A stretch of 7,909 nucleotides of DNA from Acetobacteraceae bacterium (GTDB lineage: Bacteria > Pseudomonadota > Alphaproteobacteria > Acetobacterales > Acetobacteraceae). Positions 1 through 5,315 of this stretch are shown here, piece by piece (positions within the stretch are counted from its first letter, which is position 1; each line of letters opens with the position of its first letter). The position numbers and the translations under genes are program-made. The notes beneath the pieces are model-generated. The model searched no databases. It was not told where the DNA came from and saw nothing but the letters and a program-made list of their open reading frames with translations. The DNA lies in the NCBI GenBank assembly GCA_947446625.1, contig CANFIE010000174.1, positions 1 through 7,909 on the forward strand, written 5' to 3'.

Positions 1-789
1 CAGCCCGAGCCTGGGGTGGGGCCGGTTTCGGGGTCCTCGGGCCGGGCGGGGGGCGAGGGGATTCCGGCGCTGGGGATTTCGGCCGAGGCCGGGGCGCTGC
101 TGCGGCAGGGCCGGCGGGTGCGGCTGAGCATTGCCGGCGAGGATATGCCGCGCGCCACCACCCCCACATTGGTGCTGGATATGCCCGGGCGCGGGCCGGA
201 CCGGGTGGTGCTGAGTGCGCATCTGGACGGCCACCCGCTGGGGGAGAGCGCCATAGACAATGCCACCGGGCTGGCTGGCGCCATGGCGCTGGCGCGGGCG
301 GTGGCGCCGTTTGTGGGTGGGCTGGAACGCGGGCTGACGCTGTGCGTGTTCGGCGCTGAGGAATGGGCGCTGGCCGGCAGCAAGGCCTGGCTGGCGCGGC
401 AGGATGCGGCGGCCCGGGCACGGATGGCGCTGAACCTGAACCTGGATTCCATCACCGGCGGGCCGGGGCTGACGGCGCTGACCAGCGGCTTTGTGGGGCT
501 GGGCGGCTTTGTGCGCCAGGCGGCGGCTGGGATTGGGGTGCCGCTGGGGGTGCATCTGCCGCTGATGACCAATTCGGACCACGCGAATTTCGCCGCTGCC
601 GGGGTGCCGGCGCTGCGCCTGGTGGCCGGGTTTGACGAGCCGGGCAGCGCGCTGCGCTACCTGCTGACCGCCGCCGATACCCGCGCCCTGGTGCCGGCGC
701 AGGAGCTGAAGGCGGCGACGCTGACGGCGGGGGCGATTCTGTGGGCGGCGCTGACCGCCCCGGCCGAAGTGCTGGCCCGGCTGCGGTAG
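1..789 (+). CDS. M28-family zinc aminopeptidase, 5'-truncated by the window edge
   Basis: The reading frame is open from base 1 and ends at TAG 787-789, so this is the C-terminal 262 residues of a longer protein. Counting from the GTG at 16, the full M28 two-zinc ligand set is present: His69 and Asp81 (in SAHLDGH and SAIDNATG), the catalytic/ligand pair Glu115-Glu116 (FGAEEW), Asp144 (NLDS) and His189 (TNSDHANF). The stretch IPALGISAEAGALL just before the catalytic domain resembles the end of a protease-associated (PA) domain, which is often inserted in this family, so the missing part probably holds the rest of PA and perhaps a signal peptide. Family members remove N-terminal residues from peptides; the substrate here cannot be read from sequence. 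The GTG at 16 is unlikely to be the true start because coding continues upstream of it. A GC-rich hairpin follows the stop, and the next gene has its own control region, so the two are probably not co-transcribed. Confident of family, not of specificity. Confidence 0.85.
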   Translation, partial: QPEPGVGPVSGSSGRAGGEGIPALGISAEAGALLRQGRRVRLSIAGEDMPRATTPTLVLDMPGRGPDRVVLSAHLDGHPLGESAIDNATGLAGAMALARAVAPFVGGLERGLTLCVFGAEEWALAGSKAWLARQDAAARARMALNLNLDSITGGPGLTALTSGFVGLGGFVRQAAAGIGVPLGVHLPLMTNSDHANFAAAGVPALRLVAGFDEPGSALRYLLTAADTRALVPAQELKAATLTAGAILWAALTAPAEVLARLR

Positions 790-796
790 CGGCGGG

Positions 797-831
797 CTGC
801 CGCGAGTCCGGGGTGGGACGACTCGCGGCGG
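797..831 (+). terminator. GC-rich hairpin after the M28 peptidase gene
   Basis: A perfect 10-bp inverted repeat, GCCGCGAGTC at 799-808 and GACTCGCGGC at 820-829, flanks an 11-base loop and starts 9 bases after the stop codon. A wobble and one further pair extend it to 797-831. There is no T-tract after it, so it is not a textbook intrinsic terminator. In high-GC alphaproteobacteria such hairpins often mark transcript 3' ends or stabilise them. Confidence 0.45.
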
Positions 832-852
832 GGCGGAGTCGGCGCCCCGGGC

Positions 853-861
853 TGTGGATAG
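853..861 (-). promoter_or_regulatory. DnaA-box-like site (minus strand)
   Basis: Read on the minus strand this is CTATCCACA, 8 of 9 matches to the DnaA box TTATCCACA. It lies 215 bases before the chosen nrdA start and is in opposite orientation to a second near-match at 961-969. A 9-mer with one mismatch can occur by chance, so this is a weak call that gains a little from the pairing and from known DnaA control of nrdAB in Escherichia coli. Confidence 0.25.
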
Positions 862-903
862 CGGGGATGTTGGGGATGGTTTTGCCGAGGGTGCCGATGG
901 TGC

Positions 904-935
904 TTGACGGGGGGCGGAAAAGAGCGAAGTTTAAC
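904..935 (+). promoter_or_regulatory. Possible upstream promoter overlapping the SOS region
   Basis: TTGACG at 904-909 matches the -35 consensus at 5 of 6 positions. The downstream A/T-rich patch at 927-935 (AAGTTTAAC) could supply a weak -10, but no spacing of 16-18 gives a good hexamer. The LexA-type repeat begins at 938, immediately after, where a repressor site would block initiation. The -35 match is seen directly; the rest is inference. Confidence 0.25.
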
Positions 936-937
936 GA

Positions 938-952
938 GAACAAGTGGCGAAC
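938..952 (+). promoter_or_regulatory. LexA (SOS) box, alphaproteobacterial GAAC-N7-GAAC type
   Basis: The sequence GAAC AAGTGGC GAAC is an exact GAAC-N7-GAAC direct repeat, which is the LexA operator form established for alphaproteobacteria (equivalently GTTC-N7-GTTC on the other strand). It lies in the non-coding region 124 bases before the nrdA start, among other likely operators. This suggests that ribonucleotide reductase is induced by DNA damage here. The exact match is seen in the sequence; binding is inferred. The distance from the likely nrdA -10 at about 1017 means LexA would act on a more upstream promoter or as an upstream operator. Confidence 0.55.
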
Positions 953-960
953 ATTGGCAG

Positions 961-969
961 TTATCCACC
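961..969 (+). promoter_or_regulatory. DnaA-box-like site upstream of nrdA
   Basis: TTATCCACC matches the DnaA box TTATCCACA at 8 of 9 positions, with only the last base different. It sits 8 bases after the LexA-type repeat and 32 bases before the first NrdR-like box. DnaA is an established regulator of nrdAB in Escherichia coli through boxes upstream of the promoter, so the position is sensible, though one imperfect box is not proof. Confidence 0.35.
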
Positions 970-1000
970 GCTTCCGGCCCGTGTGGAATTACTGCTCCCT

Positions 1001-1016
1001 TTACCCGATCTGGTGT
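1001..1016 (+). promoter_or_regulatory. NrdR box 1 (degenerate)
   Basis: This 16-mer keeps the 3' half of the NrdR consensus (ACACWATATATWGTGT), with ATCT and GTGT in the same places as box 2, while its 5' half is poor. Alone it would not be convincing. It lies exactly 32 bp upstream of box 2, leaving a 16-bp linker, which is the established tandem spacing (about three helical turns) for NrdR operators. It ends directly before a candidate extended -10, TGT-TAGACT at 1014-1022. Confidence 0.55.
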
Positions 1017-1022
1017 TAGACT
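1014..1022 (+). promoter_or_regulatory. Candidate extended -10 of the nrdAB promoter
   Basis: TGT followed by TAGACT (1017-1022) fits an extended -10 of the TGnTATAAT type, with 4 of 6 matches in the hexamer. No good -35 is present 16-18 bases upstream, which an extended -10 may not need. Transcription would start near 1029, between the two NrdR boxes, so NrdR bound to both would block it. Low confidence as a mapped promoter. Confidence 0.35.
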
Positions 1023-1032
1023 GGCCTTGGCG

Positions 1033-1048
1033 GGGCAATATCTTGTGT
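1033..1048 (+). promoter_or_regulatory. NrdR box 2 (strong match)
   Basis: GGGCAATATCTTGTGT matches the NrdR consensus ACACWATATATWGTGT at all of positions 4-16 except position 10. NrdR is the near-universal bacterial repressor of ribonucleotide reductase genes and binds pairs of such boxes; a weaker copy lies exactly 32 bp upstream. The site is 27 bases before the nrdA start, placing it in the 5' leader or at the start of transcription. Confidence 0.7.
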
Positions 1049-1075
1049 CTGCATCTTGCCTGGGGACGAAGTGCG

Positions 1076-2989
1076 ATGCATGCTCCGGTCCGGGGGATTG
1101 AAGGGGACTTGGTTGTGTTCGACGCGATTCAAATCGAAGGGCATTCGCAGGTCAGGATCGACCGTTCGCGGGATGCCCTGCTGACGGATTTCGGCAAGGC
1201 CACGCTGACCGACCGGTACCTGATGCCGGGCGAGAGCTACCAGGACCTGTTCGCCCGCGTGGCTTCGGCCTTCGGCGATGACCCGGCGCATGCGCAGCGG
1301 ATTTACGACTACATCAGCAAGCTCTGGTTCATGCCGGCCACGCCGGTGCTGTCCAATGGCGGCACCCAGCGGGGGCTGCCGATCAGCTGCTTCCTGAACG
1401 AGGCCAGCGACAGCCTGGATGGCATTGGTGGCCTGTGGACGGAGAATGTCTGGCTGGCCTCGAAGGGCGGCGGCATTGGCAGCTATTGGGGCAACCTGCG
1501 CTCGATTGGCGAGAAGGTTGGCCAGAACGGCAAGACCAGCGGCGTGGTGCCCTTCATCCGCGTGATGGACAGCCTGACGTTGGCGATTTCCCAGGGCTCG
1601 TTGCGGCGTGGCTCGGCGGCCGTGTACCTGCCGGTTTCCCACCCGGAGGTTGAGGAGTTCATCGAGATCCGGCGCCCCACCGGTGGTGACCCGAACCGCA
1701 AGGCGCTGAACCTGCACCATGGCATCCTGATCCCCGATGCCTTCATGCGGGCGGTGGAAGCCGATGAGGAATGGGCGCTGACCAGCCCGAAGGATGGCGG
1801 CGTGGTGCGGAAGATTTCCGCCCGCAGCCTGTGGATCCGCATTCTGACGGCGCGGATTGAGACCGGCGAGCCGTACCTGATCTATTCCGACCACGTGGCG
1901 CGGCACCAGCCGGAGCACCAGAAGCTGGCCGGGCTGGAGGTGAAGACCTCCAACCTCTGCTCCGAGATTACGCTGCCGACCGGGATTGACCAGCATGGCC
2001 GCGAGCGCACCGCGGTGTGCTGCCTGTCCTCGTTGAACTGCGAGACCTGGTTCGAGTGGAAGGACGACAAGCAGTTCATCCCCGATGTGATGCGCTTCCT
2101 CGACAATGTGCTGCAGGACTTCATTGACCGCGCGCCGGACAGCATGGCGAAGGCGAAGTACAGCGCCATGCGGGAACGCAGCGTGGGCCTGGGGGTGATG
2201 GGCTTCCACAGCTTCCTGCAGATGATGAACGTGCCGTTTGAGAGCGTGGTGGCGAAGGTGTGGAACATGAAGATGTTCCGGCATATTCGCGGCCAGGCGG
2301 ATACCGCCAGCAAGCTGCTGGCCGAGGAACGCGGCGCCTGCCCGGATGCGGCGGAATACGGCTTTCAGGAGCGGTTTTCCAACAAGATGGCGATCGCGCC
2401 GACGGCGTCGATCAGCATCATCTGCGGTGGCGCTTCGCCGGGGATCGAGCCGATTGCGGCCAATGTGTACAACCACAAGACGCTGAGCGGCAGCTACATC
2501 GTGCGCAACCCGTACCTGAAGAAGGTACTGGCCAAGCACGGGCGCGACGACGACGACACCTGGACCAGCATCACGGTCACCAAGGGCAGCGTGCAGCACC
2601 TGGACTTCCTGACCGACCAGGAGCGCATGGTGTTCCGCACCGCGTTTGAACTGGACCAGCGCTGGGTGGTGGAACACGCCGCCGATCGCGCGCCGTTCAT
2701 TTGCCAGAGCCAGTCGGTGAACCTGTTCCTGCCGGCGAATGTGCACAAGCGCGACCTGCACCAGATCCACATGATGGCGTGGAAGCGCGGCGTGAAGAGC
2801 CTGTACTACTGCCGCAGCCTGAGCATTCAGCGCGCCGATACGGTGAGCGCGAAGGTGATGAACGGCGATATGGGCATTGCCACGGCCGCCGCGGCGCTGC
2901 CGGTGGCGAATGACGCGCAGCTGCCCTTGCCGCTGGTTGCAGCACCGGCGGAGAGCACCAACTACGAGGAATGCCTGGCCTGCCAATAG
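1076..2989 (+). CDS. nrdA: Ribonucleoside-diphosphate reductase, alpha (catalytic) subunit
   Basis: This is the large subunit of aerobic class I ribonucleotide reductase, which reduces ribonucleotides to deoxyribonucleotides in the cytoplasm with NrdB. The product is 637 residues. Catalytic residues are all visible: Cys105 (LPISCF) and Cys315 (AVCCLSSLN) as the redox pair, Asn293/Cys295/Glu297 (SNLCSEITLPT) with Cys295 the thiyl radical, Tyr577-Tyr578 (SLYYCR) for radical transfer, and a mobile C-terminal Cys633/Cys636 (ECLACQ) for thioredoxin or glutaredoxin. The start ATG 1076 has GGGGA about 9 bases upstream. GTG 1115, with AAGGGGA before it, is a credible alternative. The open frame back to 944 would run through the NrdR boxes and is rejected. 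The large-subunit domain begins at about residue 47, so there is no N-terminal ATP-cone, unlike Escherichia coli NrdA (761 residues). nrdB follows 63 bases on in the same operon. Identity is very secure; the exact start less so. Confidence 0.96.
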   Translation: MHAPVRGIEGDLVVFDAIQIEGHSQVRIDRSRDALLTDFGKATLTDRYLMPGESYQDLFARVASAFGDDPAHAQRIYDYISKLWFMPATPVLSNGGTQRGLPISCFLNEASDSLDGIGGLWTENVWLASKGGGIGSYWGNLRSIGEKVGQNGKTSGVVPFIRVMDSLTLAISQGSLRRGSAAVYLPVSHPEVEEFIEIRRPTGGDPNRKALNLHHGILIPDAFMRAVEADEEWALTSPKDGGVVRKISARSLWIRILTARIETGEPYLIYSDHVARHQPEHQKLAGLEVKTSNLCSEITLPTGIDQHGRERTAVCCLSSLNCETWFEWKDDKQFIPDVMRFLDNVLQDFIDRAPDSMAKAKYSAMRERSVGLGVMGFHSFLQMMNVPFESVVAKVWNMKMFRHIRGQADTASKLLAEERGACPDAAEYGFQERFSNKMAIAPTASISIICGGASPGIEPIAANVYNHKTLSGSYIVRNPYLKKVLAKHGRDDDDTWTSITVTKGSVQHLDFLTDQERMVFRTAFELDQRWVVEHAADRAPFICQSQSVNLFLPANVHKRDLHQIHMMAWKRGVKSLYYCRSLSIQRADTVSAKVMNGDMGIATAAAALPVANDAQLPLPLVAAPAESTNYEECLACQ

Positions 2990-2995
2990 GCCAGG
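2974..2995 (+). repeat. Inverted repeat over the nrdA stop codon
   Basis: CCTGGCC at 2974-2980 and GGCCAGG at 2989-2995 pair perfectly over 7 bp with an 8-base loop that contains most of the TAG stop (2987-2989). It overlaps the codons for the C-terminal redox cysteines and is followed 6 bases later by a second hairpin. A role in mRNA processing or partial termination between nrdA and nrdB is inference. Confidence 0.4.
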
Positions 2996-3001
2996 GAACG
3001 G

Positions 3002-3030
3002 GGCCGGGGCGCTGCGCCGGCCTGTTGTTT
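3002..3030 (+). terminator. Hairpin plus T-rich tail between nrdA and nrdB (possible attenuator)
   Basis: GGCCGG at 3002-3007 pairs with CCGGCC at 3017-3022, and one mismatch inside, two further G-C pairs can form. The hairpin is followed by TGTTGTTT (3023-3030), the only intergenic hairpin here with a T-rich tail directly after it. It could act as a weak terminator that lowers nrdB relative to nrdA, or as a 3' stabilising structure after processing. It precedes the nrdB start by only 30 bases, so full termination would be unexpected. Confidence 0.4.
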
Positions 3031-3052
3031 CATTTATCTGCGGAATACAGCC

Positions 3053-4108
3053 ATGTCTGACGATATCGCCACGCCCGACGAGTACCCGGTTCGTTCCGAC
3101 CTGCTGACCGCCAACCCGGTCTACAAGCCGTTTCGCTACCCTTGGGCCTATGACGCCTGGCTGACCCAGCAGCGCGTGCATTGGCTGCCCGAGGAAGTGC
3201 CGCTGGCCGATGATGTCAAGGATTGGCAGAAGAACCTGACACCGGGTGAGAAGAACCTGCTGACGCAGATTTTTCGCTTCTTTACCCAGGCCGATGTGGA
3301 AGTGAACAACTGCTACATGAAGCAGTATTCACAGGTGTTCAAGCCGACCGAAGTGCTGATGATGCTGTCGGCCTTCAGCAATATCGAGACGATTCACATT
3401 GCCGCCTATTCCCACCTGCTGGATACGGTGGGCATGCCGGAATTGGAGTACAGCGCCTTCCTCAAATACAAGGAGATGAAGGACAAGTACGACTATATGC
3501 AGAATTTCTCGGTGGCGAATAAGGTGGAGATCGCCAAGACCTTGGCTGCCTTTGGTGCCTTTACCGAGGGGTTGCAGCTGTTTGCCAGCTTCGCGATTTT
3601 GATGAACTTCCCGCGCTTCAATAAAATGAAGGGCATGGGGCAGATTGTCAGTTGGAGCGTGCGCGACGAGAGCCTGCATTGCGACAGCATCATCAAGCTG
3701 TTCCGCACCTTCATTCAGGAAAACCCGGAGATCTGGACCGAGGAATTCCAGCGCGACCTGTACCTGGTGTGCGCCACCATCGTGGACCACGAGGACGCCT
3801 TCGTGGACCTGGCGTTTGAGCTGGGTGGCGTGCAGGGCCTGGATGCGGCGCAGACCAAGCTGTACATCCGCTTCATCGCCGACCGGCGCTTGCAGCAGCT
3901 TGGCCTGCAGCCGCTGTTCCATATTGAGAAGAACCCGCTGCCCTGGCTGGATGAGATGCTGAACGCCGTGGAGCACGCCAACTTCTTCGAAAATCGCTCG
4001 ACGGAATATTCCAAGGCCAGCACCGCCGGCAGTTGGGAAGACGCCTTTGCCGACCCCGGCTTCACCACCGCGGCCACGATGGTGGAGGATGCCCCGGCGC
4101 GGCATTGA
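3053..4108 (+). CDS. nrdB: Ribonucleoside-diphosphate reductase, beta (radical) subunit
   Basis: This is the small subunit of class I ribonucleotide reductase: a ferritin-like helical protein that holds a di-metal site and makes the tyrosyl radical for NrdA. The 351-residue product has the six expected metal ligands: Asp81 (FTQADVE), Glu112 and His115 (NIETIH), Glu172 (AFTEGL), Glu206 and His209 (RDESLH). Tyr119, four residues after His115, is in the radical tyrosine position, so this is a Tyr-radical type and not a Tyr-less class Ic enzyme. Trp44 (HWLPEEV) matches Escherichia coli Trp48 of the radical-transfer path, and Tyr319 (STEYSKA) is a candidate tail tyrosine. No ATP-cone is fused at the N-terminus, as is seen in some other NrdB proteins. 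ATG 3053 has only a weak Shine-Dalgarno (CGGAA). Length is ordinary for the family. It belongs to the same operon as nrdA. The metal (Fe or Mn) cannot be read from sequence. Confidence 0.96.
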   Translation: MSDDIATPDEYPVRSDLLTANPVYKPFRYPWAYDAWLTQQRVHWLPEEVPLADDVKDWQKNLTPGEKNLLTQIFRFFTQADVEVNNCYMKQYSQVFKPTEVLMMLSAFSNIETIHIAAYSHLLDTVGMPELEYSAFLKYKEMKDKYDYMQNFSVANKVEIAKTLAAFGAFTEGLQLFASFAILMNFPRFNKMKGMGQIVSWSVRDESLHCDSIIKLFRTFIQENPEIWTEEFQRDLYLVCATIVDHEDAFVDLAFELGGVQGLDAAQTKLYIRFIADRRLQQLGLQPLFHIEKNPLPWLDEMLNAVEHANFFENRSTEYSKASTAGSWEDAFADPGFTTAATMVEDAPARH

Positions 4109-4191
4109 GGCTTGCGTTAGGTCAACGTGAAACGGCAGCGCCTGCGGCAGAAGGCATGGCATGCCGTATTCAATTGCCTGTAGCGCAAGCC
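4109..4191 (+). other. Candidate structured RNA element between nrdB and the SCO gene
   Basis: Beginning at the base after the nrdB stop, GGCTTGCGTTA (4109-4119) can pair with TAGCGCAAGCC (4181-4191) over 11 bp with one G-U. Inside, ACGGCA (4132-4137) pairs with TGCCGT (4162-4167), and within that GCCT (4140-4143) with AGGC (4152-4155). The result is an 83-base closed, nested fold ending 25 bases before the SCO start. No T-tract follows, and the stem does not have the parts of a tRNA. I do not recognise it as a known riboswitch class. It may be a 3' end structure of nrdAB or a leader of the next gene. Confidence 0.35.
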
Positions 4192-4205
4192 CCGGCCCGG
4201 GGGCT
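4188..4205 (+). other. Hairpin next to the SCO start, overlapping the long stem
   Basis: AGCCCC (4188-4193) pairs with GGGGCT (4200-4205) around a 6-base loop. Its left arm reuses the last four bases of the 83-base element's closing stem, so the two folds compete. It ends just before the weak Shine-Dalgarno CAGG (4208-4211). The pairing is seen directly; any switching role is inference. Confidence 0.3.
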
Positions 4206-4216
4206 ATCAGGTCACC

Positions 4217-4906
4217 ATGATTAGAATGGTTAGATGGTTGGCGGTGTTGCTGCTGGTGCTGCTGGGCGGCACCTGGGCCTTCGCCTGGGTTACCCGCGCA
4301 CCTGGCGAGGGGCTGGGCGAGGCCTTTGCCGGGCGGCTGGCCTTGCTGTTCGGCGGCCAGCAGCCGGTGCCGGCCATGGGCGGCGTGCAATTGCCGCAGG
4401 GCATGAGCCTGGGCGGGGCATTCAGCCTGGTGGACCAGCGTGGCCAGCCGGTGACCGAGGCGAGCTATGCCGGCAAGTGGTTGCTGGTTTACTTTGGCTA
4501 TACCTTTTGCCCGGATGTATGCCCGACCGAACTTGGCACCATGGCGGCGGCGATTGATGCGCTGGGGCCGCTGGGCGAGCGGGTGACGCCGGTGTTTGTG
4601 ACCATTGATCCGCAGCGCGACACAGTGGCGCAGATGGCCGAGTATGTTGGCCGGTTTCATCCGCGCATGCAGGGGCTGACCGGAACGCCGGAGCAGGTGG
4701 CGGAAGCAGCGCGGCGCTACCGGGTGTATTTCGCCCGGGCGCAGCGGGCCGAATCGTCGGACTACCTGATGGACCACTCCAGTTTTGTGTATCTGGTGGG
4801 GCCTGATGCCCGGGTGCGGACGCTGTTCCGCCCCGAAGCTGGGCCTGATGACATTGCCGCAACCATGCGTACGCAACTTTTGCGTGCTGGCGCTGCGGCT
4901 TCCTGA
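4217..4906 (+). CDS. SCO1/SenC-family copper chaperone, membrane-anchored
   Basis: Proteins of this thioredoxin-fold family bind copper and help assemble the CuA centre of cytochrome c oxidase, or act as thiol reductants, on the periplasmic side of the inner membrane. The 229-residue product has an N-terminal hydrophobic segment at about residues 5-24, with Arg3 and Arg6 before it, which fits a signal anchor with the rest outside. The copper site is complete: Cys98 and Cys102 in FGYTFCPDVCPTEL and His187 in LMDHSSFVYL. FVTIDPQRDT (127-136) is another family hallmark. ATG 4217 has a weak CAGG 5 bases upstream; ATG 4226 is a possible alternative that would keep the anchor. It lies 108 bases after nrdB on the same strand. 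No oxidase subunit gene is in view, so partnership with a CuA oxidase is from family knowledge only. Confidence 0.92.
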   Translation: MIRMVRWLAVLLLVLLGGTWAFAWVTRAPGEGLGEAFAGRLALLFGGQQPVPAMGGVQLPQGMSLGGAFSLVDQRGQPVTEASYAGKWLLVYFGYTFCPDVCPTELGTMAAAIDALGPLGERVTPVFVTIDPQRDTVAQMAEYVGRFHPRMQGLTGTPEQVAEAARRYRVYFARAQRAESSDYLMDHSSFVYLVGPDARVRTLFRPEAGPDDIAATMRTQLLRAGAAAS

Positions 4907-4956
4907 GAGCAATGGATCGTTTTGTGAGAAATTCCCTCTGTATTTGTTTGCCGATG

Positions 4957-4995
4957 GGCGGGAACATCCCGCCGCTCGGATCGTCGCGGGGCGAC
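4957..4995 (+). terminator. Two compact hairpins between the SCO gene and the small ORF
   Basis: GGCGGGA (4957-4963) and TCCCGCC (4967-4973) form a perfect 7-bp stem with a 3-base loop. Ten bases later GTCGC (4983-4987) and GCGAC (4991-4995) form a second 5-bp stem. Neither is followed by a T-tract. They could end the SCO transcript or sit in the 5' leader of the following gene. The more A/T-rich stretch at 4918-4950 just before them might hold a promoter, but I find no convincing -35/-10 pair. Confidence 0.3.
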
Positions 4996-5017
4996 TCGGG
5001 TGTTTGGGAGGCTCCGC

Positions 5018-5302
5018 ATGGCTGAGGATGATTTCGACCTGGATGGCGGCCGCGAAGGTCGTTCGGCCAGCGCGCCCCGGCATAGCCGGCGGCTTTCCGA
5101 CAAGATCCTGATTGCCTTCCACCACGCCTGCGACCAGGGCGATTTCGAGGTGGCGGAGCAGTTGCTGCGGATTCTGGAGATGATGCTGACGCGTCGTCCG
5201 GTTTCCCCGGATACCAACCGGCGCCGCAACATGGAAAGCCTGGTGGCCGCGCATGAGCGGCTGTGGCATCTGCGGCACCCTGAACTGGGCTCGGGCGGTT
5301 AA
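5018..5302 (+). CDS. Small conserved-looking helical protein of unknown function
   Basis: The ORF encodes 94 residues from ATG 5018, which has an excellent Shine-Dalgarno (GGGAGG at 5006-5011, 6 bases away). The frame is open back to GTG 5000, but that codon lacks such a site. The N-terminus is acidic (AEDDFDLDGG, residues 2-11), followed by a basic Ser/Arg patch (12-26). A predicted helical hairpin, roughly residues 27-58, then has the A..G.....A..L spacing of a single TPR-like unit (ACDQGDFEVAEQLLRILEMML). A Pro-containing turn and an Arg-rich helix (NRRRNMESLVAAHERLWHLRH, about 67-87) complete it. There is no signal peptide, membrane segment or cysteine motif, so it is probably cytoplasmic. 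From memory the core resembles uncharacterised proteins of other Rhodospirillales, but I cannot name a family. It lies 111 bases after the SCO gene and is convergent with the methyltransferase. Real gene: likely; function: unknown. Confidence 0.75.
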   Translation: MAEDDFDLDGGREGRSASAPRHSRRLSDKILIAFHHACDQGDFEVAEQLLRILEMMLTRRPVSPDTNRRRNMESLVAAHERLWHLRHPELGSGG

Positions 5303-5315
5303 AACCCGCAGCTGA

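Noticed and set aside
944..1075. N-terminal extension of nrdA back to GTG 944
   Set aside because: The 44 extra residues do not resemble NrdA, there is no ribosome binding site at 944, and the segment is occupied by the DnaA-like and NrdR sites and likely promoter.
790..1075. A replication origin, because of two DnaA-like boxes
   Set aside because: There are only two imperfect boxes, no A/T-rich unwinding region and no neighbouring origin genes; gene regulation of nrdA explains them better.
1016..3181. A 721-codon open frame on the minus strand opposite nrdA
   Set aside because: It is antisense to a complete NrdA with all catalytic residues. Its product is His/Arg/Ala-rich low-complexity sequence with no recognisable domain, as expected for the opposite strand of a high-GC gene.
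4109..4191. A tRNA or tRNA-like gene after nrdB
   Set aside because: The length and closing stem are suggestive, but there is no T-loop next to the acceptor stem, no D-loop GG and no plausible anticodon arm.
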